Of a DNA stretch of 59,971 nt, positions 39,139 through 47,956 are shown piece by piece. This DNA comes from Komagataeibacter oboediens (lineage in GTDB: Bacteria; Pseudomonadota; Alphaproteobacteria; Acetobacterales; Acetobacteraceae): NCBI RefSeq assembly GCF_003207815.1, contig NZ_NKTX01000015.1, forward strand, positions 1-59,971. Reading direction: 5' to 3'. The number at the start of each line of letters is the position of its first letter. The stretch's first letter is position 1. The position numbers were made by a program, and so were the translations under genes. The notes below the pieces were generated by a model that was not told where the DNA came from, did no database searches, and worked only from the letters and a program-made list of their open reading frames with translations.

Positions 39139-39987
39139 ATGCATCCGCTGATCTCAGCCAGTGATCTGGCACAGGCCATCCAACAGGGCGACATCCTTGT
39201 GCTTGATGCCTCCATGGCACTGCCGGGGCAGGCCTTTGACCCGCAGCAGCGTTTTGCCAATGCCCATATCGCCGGCGCCGTGCGCTTTGACATCGATACC
39301 TTCTCCGATCCGGATTCCCCCCTGCCGCACACCATTCCCGGTCAGGCCCGCTTTGCCCGGCTGGCGACGGAACGGGGCATGGCCAATACGAAACGCATCG
39401 TGTTCTATGATCAGGACGGCATGGCCTGTGCCGCGCGGGCATGGTGGCTGACACGCCTGTTCGGTCATGAACGGGTGCAGGTGCTCGAAGGGGGGCTGGC
39501 GGCATGGAAAAGTGCTGGCCTGCCACTGGAAAGCGGGCCCGATCTTGCCGCCCCCGCGCCGTTTGTCAGCCGTCCGCGCTATGACCGCCTGCATGGCATG
39601 GGGGACGTGCTGGACATCGTGCACGGCCGTCTGCCGGGACTGATCCTTGACGCGCGCAGCCGTGGCCGGTTCGAAGGGCGCGATCCCGAACCGCGCGCCG
39701 GGATTGAATCGGGCCACATGCCCGGCGCCCGCAGCCTGCCCTATACCGAACTGCTGGACGATAATGGCCGCTTCCTGCCCGCTGCTGCGCTGAAGGAGAA
39801 ATTTGCGGGACTTGGCGTGACCGACACTACCGCCGTCACCTGTTCATGCGGCAGCGGCATGACCGCGTGCATGATCGCGCTGGCGCTGGTCAGCATCGGG
39901 GCGGGTGCGGGGGAACCCGCGGTCTATGACGGGTCATGGGCGGAATGGGCGTCCACGCCTGACTCGCCCATCGTGTGTGGCGCATAA
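39139..39987 (+). CDS. sseA: 3-mercaptopyruvate sulfurtransferase (two-domain rhodanese)
   Basis: This 282-residue enzyme transfers sulfur from 3-mercaptopyruvate to thiol acceptors or cyanide. It has two rhodanese domains; the second holds the active-site loop CGSGMTAC with the catalytic Cys at residue 237, and the CGSG form favours mercaptopyruvate over thiosulfate. VLEGGLAAWKSAGLPLESG marks the end of domain one. It lies 12 bases before metC, linking it to sulfur-amino-acid metabolism. Confidence 0.93.
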   Translation: MHPLISASDLAQAIQQGDILVLDASMALPGQAFDPQQRFANAHIAGAVRFDIDTFSDPDSPLPHTIPGQARFARLATERGMANTKRIVFYDQDGMACAARAWWLTRLFGHERVQVLEGGLAAWKSAGLPLESGPDLAAPAPFVSRPRYDRLHGMGDVLDIVHGRLPGLILDARSRGRFEGRDPEPRAGIESGHMPGARSLPYTELLDDNGRFLPAAALKEKFAGLGVTDTTAVTCSCGSGMTACMIALALVSIGAGAGEPAVYDGSWAEWASTPDSPIVCGA

Positions 39988-39999
39988 GGGGCGGACGAC

Positions 40000-41259
40000 A
40001 TGACCGATCCCATGGCGCTGGTGCCGCCCGACCTGCTTGAACGCGTCACACGCGGCTGGCGCGACATGTCCACGCGGCTTGTCCAGCTTGGGCGCGACCG
40101 GCCGGAGGGGGACAGGGGCGTATTCGTCAATCCCGCCGCCGAGCGCGGTTCCACCGTGCTGTTTTCCAGCCTTGAGGCCATGGACCGCGCGGGGCATGGC
40201 CGCTATGGGCCGGAACTGATCTACGGCGCCATGGGATCGCCCATCCAGCACCGGCTGGAAGCGGTCATTGCCGAAATCGAAGGCGGCACGCAGGCGCAGG
40301 TCGTGCCATCGGGGCTGGCGGCGTGCACGCTGCCGCTGCTGGCCTATCTGGGGGCGGGGGATCACTGCCTGCTGTCGGATTCCGTCTATGGTCCCACCCG
40401 GCGTTTCGCCGACAGGGTGCTGCGCCGATTTGGGGTGGAGGTCACCTATTTCCCCCCCATGGCGACCGAGGGCGACCTTCAGGCCCTGTTGCAGCCCAAT
40501 ACCCGTCTGATCTTTGCCGAAAGTCCCGGCAGCCATTCGTTCGAGGTGCAGGATATTCCCATGATGGGCCGCCTGGCCGCGCGCGCGCGGGCACGGCTGG
40601 TGGTGGACAACACGTGGGGGATCGGCCTGTTCAACCCGTTCGCGCACGGGGCGCATGTGTCGGTGCAGGCGCTGACCAAATATGCCGCGGGCCATTCCGA
40701 CACCATTATCGGCGCGGTGACGGTGGCATCCGATGCGGACTGGCGGCCATTGCGCGATACCGCGATACAGGCCGGGCAGACGGCTGGGCCGGATGACTGC
40801 TGGCTGACGCTGCGCGGCCTGCGCACCATGGGCGCGCGCCAGGAACGTCAGGCGGCCACCGCGCTGGGGGTGGCAATGTGGTTGCAGTCCCGGCCGGAAG
40901 TCAGCCGCGTGCTGCATCCCGCCCTGCCGTCATGCCCGGGGCATGAATACTGGGCACGTGATTTCAGTGGCGCGTCGTCGCTGTTTGGCGTGGTGTTCGA
41001 TCCCGCTTTCACGCAGGCGGACATGACCGCCATGATCGATGGCCTGTCGCATTTTGGCATTGGTGCGTCATGGGGCGGGTATGAAAGCCTTGTGCTGCCC
41101 ACCTCGGGCGGGATTTCGCGCTCATGCCCGTCGGTCACGGCCGAAGGGCCGGCCTGTCGGCTGCATATCGGGCTGGAAGATGGCGCAGCGCTGGCGGCCG
41201 ATCTGGCGCGGGGGCTGGATGGCATGTCTGCCGCCCGCGCAGTGCGGGGGACAGGCTGA
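40000..41259 (+). CDS. metC: Cystathionine beta-lyase (PLP-dependent)
   Basis: MetC cleaves cystathionine to homocysteine, pyruvate and ammonia in methionine synthesis. The 419-residue protein belongs to the Cys/Met metabolism PLP family: IYGAMGSPIQHRLEAVIAEI, VPSGLAACTLPLLAYL, VVDNTWGIGLFNPFAHGAH and ALTKYAAGHSDTIIG, where the Lys should bind PLP. The WGIG and GHSD patterns favour the beta-lyase over gamma-synthases. It follows sseA by 12 bases on the same strand and is probably co-transcribed. Confidence 0.93.
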   Translation: MTDPMALVPPDLLERVTRGWRDMSTRLVQLGRDRPEGDRGVFVNPAAERGSTVLFSSLEAMDRAGHGRYGPELIYGAMGSPIQHRLEAVIAEIEGGTQAQVVPSGLAACTLPLLAYLGAGDHCLLSDSVYGPTRRFADRVLRRFGVEVTYFPPMATEGDLQALLQPNTRLIFAESPGSHSFEVQDIPMMGRLAARARARLVVDNTWGIGLFNPFAHGAHVSVQALTKYAAGHSDTIIGAVTVASDADWRPLRDTAIQAGQTAGPDDCWLTLRGLRTMGARQERQAATALGVAMWLQSRPEVSRVLHPALPSCPGHEYWARDFSGASSLFGVVFDPAFTQADMTAMIDGLSHFGIGASWGGYESLVLPTSGGISRSCPSVTAEGPACRLHIGLEDGAALAADLARGLDGMSAARAVRGTG

Positions 41260-41398
41260 CGTAGATCAAGGCTGCAACGGGGTAGGGGTGAAACACTCCC
41301 CCCATTCATGCCCCCGTCCGGCCATGCCGGCCGGGCGGGTGGCGCAGGTAACGGTGGCTCCCTTGCCGGGGTCATGACATCGGAACGGAAGGTGCAAG

Positions 41399-42433
41399 AT
41401 GGCTGGAAAGATGAAGGCTGCGGTTGTGCGGGAATTCGGCAAGCCGCTGACGATCGAGGAACTGGACATTCCGCAGATCAACTCCAACCAGATCCTGGTC
41501 AAGGTCGATGCCTGCGGTGTCTGCCACACCGACCTGCACGCCGCCCGCGGTGACTGGCCCACCAAGCCCAATCCCCCCTTCATTCCGGGGCATGAGGGGA
41601 TCGGCCACGTGGTCGAGGTCGGCAGCAACGTCAGCTGGATCAAGACCGGGGACGTGGTGGGCGTGCCCTGGCTGTATTCGGCCTGCGGGCATTGCGAACA
41701 CTGTCTGGGCGGGTGGGAAACCCTGTGTGAAAAACAGGAAGACACCGGCTATTCCGTTAATGGCTGCTTTGCCGAATACGTGGTGGCTGACCCCAATTAC
41801 GTCGCCCACCTGCCGAAAGACATCGACCCGATCAAGACCGCTCCCGTACTGTGCGCGGGACTGACGGTGTACAAGGGCCTGAAGATGACTGACACGCGCG
41901 CGGGGGAATGGGTTGCCATTTCCGGCGCGGGCGGCCTTGGGCAGATGGCCATCCAGTATGCCGTGGCCATGGGCCTGAACGTGGCGGCGGTCGATATCAG
42001 CGATGAAAAGCTGGAAGAAGCCCGCAAGCTGGGCGCGCGCGTGACCGTCAATGCGCTGAAGCAGGACCCTGTCGCCTATATCCGTGAACAGACCGGGGGC
42101 ACCCATGGCGTGCTGGTTACCGCCGTGTCGGACAAGGCGTTCAGCCAGGCGGTGGGTTACGCGCGGCGCGGGGGCACGGTGGTGCTGAACGGCCTGCCGC
42201 CCGGTGACTTCCCGCTGTCCATCTTTGACATGGTGATGAACGGCACGACCGTGCGCGGGTCCATTGTCGGCACGCGTCTGGACATGATCGAAGCCATGTC
42301 CTTCTTTACTGATGGCAAGGTGACAACGGTGGTCACGCCCGACAGGCTGGAAAACATCAACACCATTTTCGACAACCTTCAGCATGGCCGCGTCGAAGGG
42401 CGCATCGTGCTGGATTTCCGCAACGGGGCCTGA
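41399..42433 (+). CDS. Zinc-dependent alcohol dehydrogenase (AdhP type)
   Basis: This 344-residue medium-chain dehydrogenase interconverts primary alcohols and aldehydes with NAD(H). Visible are the catalytic zinc site (CGVCHTDLHAARGDW, GHEGIGHVVEVG), the structural-zinc cysteines (ACGHCEHCLGGWETLC) and the cofactor loop ISGAGGLGQMAIQYAV. The sequence resembles the AdhP group. Start ATG 41399 with GGAAGG upstream. A hairpin 15 bases after the stop ends the gene. Confidence 0.93.
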   Translation: MAGKMKAAVVREFGKPLTIEELDIPQINSNQILVKVDACGVCHTDLHAARGDWPTKPNPPFIPGHEGIGHVVEVGSNVSWIKTGDVVGVPWLYSACGHCEHCLGGWETLCEKQEDTGYSVNGCFAEYVVADPNYVAHLPKDIDPIKTAPVLCAGLTVYKGLKMTDTRAGEWVAISGAGGLGQMAIQYAVAMGLNVAAVDISDEKLEEARKLGARVTVNALKQDPVAYIREQTGGTHGVLVTAVSDKAFSQAVGYARRGGTVVLNGLPPGDFPLSIFDMVMNGTTVRGSIVGTRLDMIEAMSFFTDGKVTTVVTPDRLENINTIFDNLQHGRVEGRIVLDFRNGA

Positions 42434-42447
42434 AACGGCGACGGCCG

Positions 42448-42472
42448 TCACCCTGATGTCCTGTCAGGGTGA
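42448..42472 (+). terminator. Hairpin terminator candidate after the alcohol dehydrogenase
   Basis: TCACCCTGA (42448-42456) and TCAGGGTGA (42464-42472) form a perfect 9-bp stem with a 7-base loop, 15 bases after the stop codon. No U-run follows, so efficiency is uncertain. Confidence 0.6.
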
Positions 42473-42817
42473 GGCATCGTGCGGGGCGTGAACGGGGGAC
42501 GTATCCCGTCACGTTCTGTCGCGGCAGGGGCGTGCATATGCCGCCCTGTCGTGCTTGCGCGATTGCCGTGCTGGGCAGGGACCTGTCTGGCGTATAATGG
42601 AAAGCTGTTGTGTATTGAGGTAAAAGAGTGCCGAGGCGGGACAGTAATGTTTTGGGCAGATTGATTATTTTACTGTCGGGTTCCGGCTTCAGGTCGAAAA
42701 TTTTATTTTTGGTGGATTGAATTCCGTTATCCCGGCCATTTCGGGTTCAGACATTTCCGTAAATTCGAGTAGATTGCGCCCGTCCGGCATGTTCAGGTTC
42801 CGGTACGCGTAATCCTG
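42473..42817. other. Gene-free stretch with AT-richer sequence
   Basis: No frame here has a recognisable product. Base composition becomes visibly AT-richer from about 42590, as in the polysaccharide-type genes further right. It flanks the decayed acetyltransferase and may be remnant DNA of the same import event. Confidence 0.4.
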
Positions 42818-43200
42818 TCACCTGAACCGTATTCTTATTATTCTGGTCAGGTTCCTATTGAGTATGACGTAGGCGAAAACGTCTTTCGCCACGATGCTCC
42901 CCGCCACGGCCACTGCGGCGTCGTGAAGTACGACGTTCCTTTTGACCGGGACTTCCGCGCCGCTTCAGCAGTCATTCCCGATGACAGTTCTGCCACGGTC
43001 AGGATCGTACGGCAGGCTATTCCGGTCTTTTTCATGGGAATATGCCAGATCGTGGCCAAAACCATCGGTAACAACCGGACCGGACGTGACAAAATTCACG
43101 GGATGGGATTGGTTGAAAACGCCAGATTTATGGACGATGGATGAATACCTACCCACGGCAATATCTGCGTAAATTTTTAAAAAGAAAGAAGGAAAGGCAC
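42818..43200 (-). pseudogene. Decayed left-handed beta-helix O-acetyltransferase (CatB/XAT type)
   Basis: Read on the minus strand, about 43200 to 42965 gives KIYADIAVGRYSSIVHKSGV, SHPVNFVTSGPV, then DPDRGRTVIGNDC, followed by TGA at 42965-42967. The same frame then continues SGAEVPVKRNVVLHDAAVAV, AGSIVAKDVFAYVI and LTRIIRIRFR to a stop at 42818. This matches the family pattern IGRYSSI...NHP...TVIGNDVWIGA...AAGSVVTKDV...ARIIRYRF. The TGA replaces the conserved Trp of NDVWIG. The N-terminus is not clear beyond about 43200. The intact enzyme would acetylate a polysaccharide or similar acceptor. Confidence 0.75.
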
Positions 43201-43545
43201 CGCGCTGGAAAGTGTGTCGTGCCTGAATCGGGAATGGATTTCTATCCCGGCGGCTTTATTCAGGAAACGCAGATATATCCATTTATTTTCAGCGTTTGGA
43301 TGGTTATCATCGGATGTATTTATTAAATTTGTATTTATAATATTCACACAGTTACCAATATATATTTTCAATATAACTTCTTAAAATTTAATATATGAAA
43401 AATATTTCATCATTATCTATCATGGCCGAATGAAATGACCTGAAGAAACTTCGGCTTCGCGGTCGCGTTATTTATACTGGATAGGGCATGCGCGGCCACG
43501 TCGGCATGTCGATAATGCAGAAACTGAAAGACAGGTAAGGGTATC
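43201..43545. other. AT-rich gene-free stretch
   Basis: Bases 43320-43430 are the most AT-rich in the window. Short frames on both strands have no recognisable product; some may be the decayed start of the acetyltransferase. A TATACT at about 43473 could be a -10 box for the gene at 43546. Confidence 0.4.
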
Positions 43546-43842
43546 ATGAAAAAAACGGTGATTCTGGCAGGGCTGTGCGCAACCGGGCTGAACGTGGCAA
43601 TGCTGGCGCCCGCGCTGGCGGATTCCTGCGACGGTGTGACGGATCATGCGGAATGTGAAGTGCGCCTGAAATCCCATGAAACCAGCAGCGAGACCCGTGA
43701 AAAGGCCCATGAAGCCCATGAAAAGGCGGCCGAGAAAACCGACAGCGCCAAGGACTGGGGCGACCGGACCGGGAAGAAACTGGATAACTGGGGTCATAAG
43801 ACCAAGGGCGACATGAGCCAGTTCTTCACCGGGCATCGCTAA
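43546..43842 (+). CDS. Small exported charged protein of unknown function
   Basis: This 98-residue protein has a signal peptide (MKKTVILAGLCATGLNVAML, cleavage near ALADS). The mature part is highly charged and helical, with Glu/Lys/His repeats (ETREKAHEAHEKAAEKTDSA) and two cysteines near its start. It looks like a periplasmic coiled-coil or stress-type protein. Upstream DNA is AT-rich; downstream is a dispersed repeat. I recognise no family. Confidence 0.6.
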   Translation: MKKTVILAGLCATGLNVAMLAPALADSCDGVTDHAECEVRLKSHETSSETREKAHEAHEKAAEKTDSAKDWGDRTGKKLDNWGHKTKGDMSQFFTGHR

Positions 43843-43876
43843 AAGGCTGTTTCGGGCGACCGGATGACTGAAAAGG

Positions 43877-43960
43877 AACGGAGGGTTCTGGATGCAGCCT
43901 TTCTGCGGGGAGGCTGCATCCGCTGAAACCCGTCGGAGAAAGCGTCTTCCGAACCGTCTG
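43877..43960. repeat. Diverged dispersed hairpin repeat
   Basis: GATGCAGCCT (43891-43900) and AGGCTGCATC (43911-43920) form a perfect 10-bp hairpin. GGAGGGTTCTG precedes and GAAACCCGTC follows, in the position of the outer arms of the 21361 copy. The hairpin sequence itself differs from the GCCGCC type. It lies 35 bases after the preceding gene and may end its transcript. Confidence 0.5.
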
Positions 43961-44051
43961 CATTCAGGCGCCGGGACGCCCTGTCGGACCGGCCCGGTCG
44001 TTGTCCACACCCGCATCGGGGGGCGAACGGGATACAATATCCCCACAGGAC

Positions 44052-44086
44052 AAAAGGGGCGACACCTGATGGTGCCGCCCCCTTTT
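44052..44086. terminator. Bidirectional terminator hairpin between converging genes
   Basis: AAAAGGGGC (44052-44060) and GCCCCCTTTT (44077-44086) form a stem with A-run on one side and T-run on the other, closed by GACACC-TGAT-GGTG. It can end transcription of both the plus-strand gene at 43546 and the minus-strand gene at 44107. Confidence 0.75.
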
Positions 44087-44106
44087 CGCGTTATGACACC
44101 ATGCGA

Positions 44107-44295
44107 TCAGGAATGGTGGTGATCGCCCGCCTCATGCTCGCGCCAGCCTGCTTCCAGCGTGTGCAGGAAGGTCTTGAAATGCTTCTTCACTTCATCAGGG
44201 GAAGCTTTTTCCATCACTTCCTTTTTCGCGGCCGTCAGGGTGGCGGCTGCGTGGATCAGGGCGGCGTGGATGATGTCTGTCGGTTCTTTGGCCAT
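44107..44295 (-). CDS. Small hypothetical protein
   Basis: This 62-residue cytoplasmic protein starts MAKEPTDIIHAALIHAAATL and is predicted mostly helical with a His-rich end (EAGDHHHS). No signal peptide or known domain is seen. I chose ATG 44295, with a GAGAG-type ribosome binding site upstream; the frame is open further but lacks protein-like sequence. A bidirectional terminator lies 21 bases past its stop. Confidence 0.55.
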   Translation of the reverse strand: MAKEPTDIIHAALIHAAATLTAAKKEVMEKASPDEVKKHFKTFLHTLEAGWREHEAGDHHHS

Positions 44296-44478
44296 GGTGG
44301 CACTCTCCCATCGGGTTGATGGGCAAAGGATGGAAGATGCCATCGCGACTGGCAACCGGTGGACCTGCATGACTGCCGCCGCGTTTCCCCCCTTGAAACC
44401 ACGCCGGAACGAAACGGGGGGAACCCCGGGCGGAATCCGCCGTTGAAAGGCTTCAACATGAACGTGATGGGATAAGAT

Positions 44479-44775
44479 ATGTTTTTCAGGCGTACCGCTT
44501 TGGCCCTTGCCACCACAACCGTCCTGGCCCTGCCGTTTGCAGCACATGCGGAACCGGGTGGCTGCGTGAAGGGAGCCGTCGCCGGTGGCGTGGCAGGGCA
44601 TTTTATTGGCAGTGGCCATGGCAAGGGCGGTGCAGCGGCAGGATGTGCCGCCGGCATGGCGCGTCGCCACCATGCGCGCAAGGAAGCGCGTGAAAACCAG
44701 CAGCAGGACAGCGCCCCGCCCGAAGGGGGCACGCAGCCTTCGCCGCCGCCCGCGCCCAACGGCAACGTGCAGTAA
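44479..44775 (+). CDS. Small exported glycine-zipper-like protein
   Basis: This 98-residue protein has a signal peptide (MFFRRTALALATTTVLALPF, cleavage near AHAEP). A Gly/Ala-rich segment follows (GAVAGGVAGHFIGSGHGKGG, then AAAGCAAGM) typical of glycine-zipper membrane-associating proteins. The tail is basic, then Gln/Pro-rich. It may sit in the outer or inner membrane. It converges on the DUF6056 gene, whose stop is 19 bases away. Confidence 0.6.
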   Translation: MFFRRTALALATTTVLALPFAAHAEPGGCVKGAVAGGVAGHFIGSGHGKGGAAAGCAAGMARRHHARKEARENQQQDSAPPEGGTQPSPPPAPNGNVQ

Positions 44776-44793
44776 TCACCTATGCCGCCACCG

Positions 44794-46122
44794 TCAGGGC
44801 ACGGACCTGACGGTGGACGCGCCCATGGCGCGTGCGAAGCACATGGTCAGCATGTTGTGCGGATCGGGGTTTATGCCCACGAAAATGATGTCCTTGCGCA
44901 CATAAAGCAGCTTGTGTCGTGGCCCCATCGTAACGCGGGGCAGGATAACCGGCTGGTCACGCGCCACCTGTTCGCGCGTGCTGGCCACCCAGTCATGGCT
45001 TATGCGCGCCAGCCGCGTCAGGTCGGGCACCACGATCGCCATGTGCATGACCACCAGCCCGGCACAGCCCGACGCCATGACCATGCTGAAGGACCGTCCG
45101 ATGGGGCAGGTGAACAGCAGGCAGGCCAGATAGCACACCAGCAGCACGCTGGCGGGGAACGACACCCGCGCGGCCAGCACCTCACGCGGGAACATGAGCA
45201 GCAGCGCCATATAGGCCAGCGCCAGCCCCGCAAACCATATCCCGCGTCCTGCACGCAGGCACGCGGGACAGGAAACCTGTCGCCGCCCCAGAAACAGGCC
45301 GATGCCGATCAATGCCACAAATGGTAGCCAGAACAGGTCAAACAGGCTGCCCAGATTGCCCAGCAGCCCGTCCAGCCGGTCCACAGGCGGGCTGGGCACC
45401 ATGGTGCGTTGACGGACATAGTTGCCCGGCGCGATACCCAGCACCAGCGTGCCCAAGGCATGACTGCACACCAGCGGCCATGGTACCCGCTGTCCCCGCT
45501 GCCATGCGCGTACCGCCGCGCCCGCCAGTACCAGTGTCAGCAGCAGTGAAAGCGGTTCAAGGAACGTGGCGATCAGGAATACGGCCACATACTGCGCCAT
45601 GTTCATGTCCGTGCGGCGGGACAGGACCCGCGCCAGCAGCCACATTTCCCCCGTCACGGGCCACAGGTAGCCAATGGACCCGGTTTTCCATAATGCGACC
45701 TCGGCAATGGTACGCGGCAGCCACCACAGCATGAGGAACACCAGCACGTGCTGCGCCACGCCGTCGCGCCAGCGCGCAGGGGCGGGCTGTCCCGCCACCG
45801 CACGGCACATATGCACCACCACATGGACCAGAAAGGTGAAGATCCCGGCATTCACCACCGCGAAGACGGCAAGTGACCCATAGGGCCGCAGATCCAGCAC
45901 CACGAATGTGACCAGCGTGGTGAACCACCGCCCCGTCCAGAAATTGTAATTGCCCCAGACAATGCGCACGATGGTGGCGGGGTTGAACGGCATGGTGCGG
46001 CAGTAATCATCCGCCCATAGCGGCGTGACCCAGTTGGCCCACAGCAGGAATGCAAAGCACAGGGCCAGACCCAGTCGTTCGCCGGGTTCGGTGCGGGGGG
46101 AAATGTGCATGGGCGGTTTCAT
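44794..46122 (-). CDS. DUF6056-type polytopic membrane protein
   Basis: This 442-residue inner-membrane protein has about ten hydrophobic segments. Conserved-looking points are WADDYCRTMPFN near the N-terminus and NYNFWTGRW in the first loop. The pattern resembles DUF6056 proteins, which are often encoded with glycosyltransferases and have a GT-C-like layout with an acidic pair (DD) in the first periplasmic loop. That would make it a candidate polyprenyl-sugar-using enzyme, but this is inference. It is AT-similar to its neighbours, not to the imported genes at 48-51 kb. Confidence 0.65.
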   Translation of the reverse strand: MKPPMHISPRTEPGERLGLALCFAFLLWANWVTPLWADDYCRTMPFNPATIVRIVWGNYNFWTGRWFTTLVTFVVLDLRPYGSLAVFAVVNAGIFTFLVHVVVHMCRAVAGQPAPARWRDGVAQHVLVFLMLWWLPRTIAEVALWKTGSIGYLWPVTGEMWLLARVLSRRTDMNMAQYVAVFLIATFLEPLSLLLTLVLAGAAVRAWQRGQRVPWPLVCSHALGTLVLGIAPGNYVRQRTMVPSPPVDRLDGLLGNLGSLFDLFWLPFVALIGIGLFLGRRQVSCPACLRAGRGIWFAGLALAYMALLLMFPREVLAARVSFPASVLLVCYLACLLFTCPIGRSFSMVMASGCAGLVVMHMAIVVPDLTRLARISHDWVASTREQVARDQPVILPRVTMGPRHKLLYVRKDIIFVGINPDPHNMLTMCFARAMGASTVRSVP

Positions 46123-46328
46123 TGGATACAGGGGTCCCTTGCGGTCCGGGTTTCCGTCATGCCGGGACGGGTCCTACGGAAAAATGATGGCGTCGGTTCC
46201 GGACCGTCCCGATAATTCGTCCATGGGGTGGGGTTGTATCATGGATCGGTTCGGCCGCATCGCCTATGAATTTGGCCTGACCGGCCCCGTCAATCATGAT
46301 CATGCCGGAGATCAGGGGATAGAGCCAC

Positions 46329-47771
46329 GTGTTACAGCCTGCCGATCAATCCGTCTCCTCCTCGCGCGGCGGCCTGGATGGGCCTGCCGTATCGCCGCCG
46401 CCATCGGGCAGCCATGGTCCGGCGGTGCGCGCGGCCCTGACCACGGCCAGCGCGGGGCTGCTGGTGGGGTTGGATACGGGCCTGATCGCGGAAGCACTGG
46501 GTTTTATCGGTCAGGATTTCCATGCTTCCGCCCGTGCGCAGGAATGGGTTGTCTCGGTGCTGATGGTGGGCGCGCTGCTGGGATCGGGCGGGGCGGGGGT
46601 GTTCTCAAGCCGCTTCGGCCGCAGGCTGGCGCTGGGCACGGCCACGCTGCTGATCGGGCTGGGGGCGCTTCTGTGCGCTACGGCGGGCCTGATCGGGCAG
46701 ATCCTGCTGGGGCGGTTCCTGATCGGGATGGCCATTGGCATCTGCACGTTCACCGCGCCGCTGTATATTTCGGAACTGACCACGGGGCGCATGCGCGGCA
46801 CCATGGTGTCCACCTTTTCCATGCTGCAGTCGGCGGGCATCCTGCTGGGATATCTGGCGGGGGGCATCCTGTCGGGGGGCGGCCACTGGCGGCTGATGGT
46901 GGGGCTGCCGGTCATCCCGGCGGCGCTGCTGTTCATGGGGTGCGCGTTCCTGCCGTCCAGCCCGTCATGGCTTGCGGCGAAAGGACGGTTCGAGGAGGCA
47001 CGCAGGGTCCTGCGCAGCCTGCGCGGAGATGAACTGACGGCGGACCGGGAGCTGGACAACATCCGCCGTGAACTGGGGGCGGGCAGGCCGGTCGGGGGCT
47101 TTGCGCTGTTGCGGACCAGACCGTTTTTCCGGCGCTCCGTCGCCCTTGGCATCGGGCTGCAGGTCATGCAGCAACTGACCGGCATCAATGTTGTGATGTA
47201 TTACGCGCCCAAGATTCTGGAAGGCGCGCATTTCGGCACCTCCGCCGCCGCATGGGCCACTGTCATGGTGGGGGCGGTCAATGCGGTTGTGGGCGTGCTG
47301 GCCATTTTCATGGTCTCGCGCTGGGGGCGCAGGCCACTGCTGGTGACAAGCTGCGTCATCATGGCGGTCGCGCTGGCGGCTGCGGGCGTGATCGAGGGGA
47401 TGCACCTGCAGGGTATGGGCGCGGTACTTTCGCTGGTGGCGGCCCTGCTGGTGTTCGTGGCGGGCTTTGGCATGGGCGCGGGGCCGCTGGTATGGACCCT
47501 GTGTTCGGAAATCCAGCCGATCGAGGGGCGGGATTTTGGCGTTGCATGTTCGACCCTGGCCAACTGGGGCATGGACTGGGCGGTTAGCAACACGTTCCTC
47601 AGCATCGTGGCGGTCGCGGGGGCAGGGTGGACTTTTGCCGGGTTCAGCGTGATGAACGTGGTGTTCGTGCTGTTTACGCTGGCGCTGGTGCCCGAAACCC
47701 GCGACGTGCCGCTGGATGTGATTGAGCAGCATCTGGAAGCCGGTCGCCCCCTGCGTGAGATCGGACGCTAG
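46329..47771 (+). CDS. Sugar porter family MFS transporter (sugar:H+ symporter)
   Basis: This 480-residue protein has 12 predicted membrane segments and sugar-porter signatures: LLVGLDTGLIAEALGFI, VFSSRFGRRLALG, LLGRFLIGMAIGICTFTAPL then YISE, LQVMQQLTGINVVMYYAPKI, MVSRWGRRPLL and ALVPETRDVPLD. It resembles XylE/GalP-type symporters. The GTG start at 46329 is uncertain; the first 30 residues are a Ser/Pro-rich tail and a later start is possible. It diverges from the DUF6056 gene. Confidence 0.9.
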   Translation: MLQPADQSVSSSRGGLDGPAVSPPPSGSHGPAVRAALTTASAGLLVGLDTGLIAEALGFIGQDFHASARAQEWVVSVLMVGALLGSGGAGVFSSRFGRRLALGTATLLIGLGALLCATAGLIGQILLGRFLIGMAIGICTFTAPLYISELTTGRMRGTMVSTFSMLQSAGILLGYLAGGILSGGGHWRLMVGLPVIPAALLFMGCAFLPSSPSWLAAKGRFEEARRVLRSLRGDELTADRELDNIRRELGAGRPVGGFALLRTRPFFRRSVALGIGLQVMQQLTGINVVMYYAPKILEGAHFGTSAAAWATVMVGAVNAVVGVLAIFMVSRWGRRPLLVTSCVIMAVALAAAGVIEGMHLQGMGAVLSLVAALLVFVAGFGMGAGPLVWTLCSEIQPIEGRDFGVACSTLANWGMDWAVSNTFLSIVAVAGAGWTFAGFSVMNVVFVLFTLALVPETRDVPLDVIEQHLEAGRPLREIGR

Positions 47772-47956
47772 GGCGCGTCCGCACATAAACCGTACGCCGG
47801 ATGGGCAATGGTCCCGGCTGTCCTGCCGCCACGCTGGAGGCGACGGGAATGCCGAATGGCCGCGTCATGTCATGCAGGGATATGAAATGGGGCCGAACGG
47901 TCGTGCGCATGTGCGCCGCCGTCCGGAAATGGCATGACGCGTTCAGGGCAGGGGCG
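47772..47956. other. Short gap between sugar porter and WavE gene
   Basis: The two genes converge here. No clear terminator hairpin is visible, and no gene. Confidence 0.4.

Noticed and set aside
42847-43326. Several short open frames in the AT-rich patch as real genes
   Set aside because: The best explanation of 42818-43200 is the decayed acetyltransferase on the minus strand; the other frames have no start signal or recognisable product.
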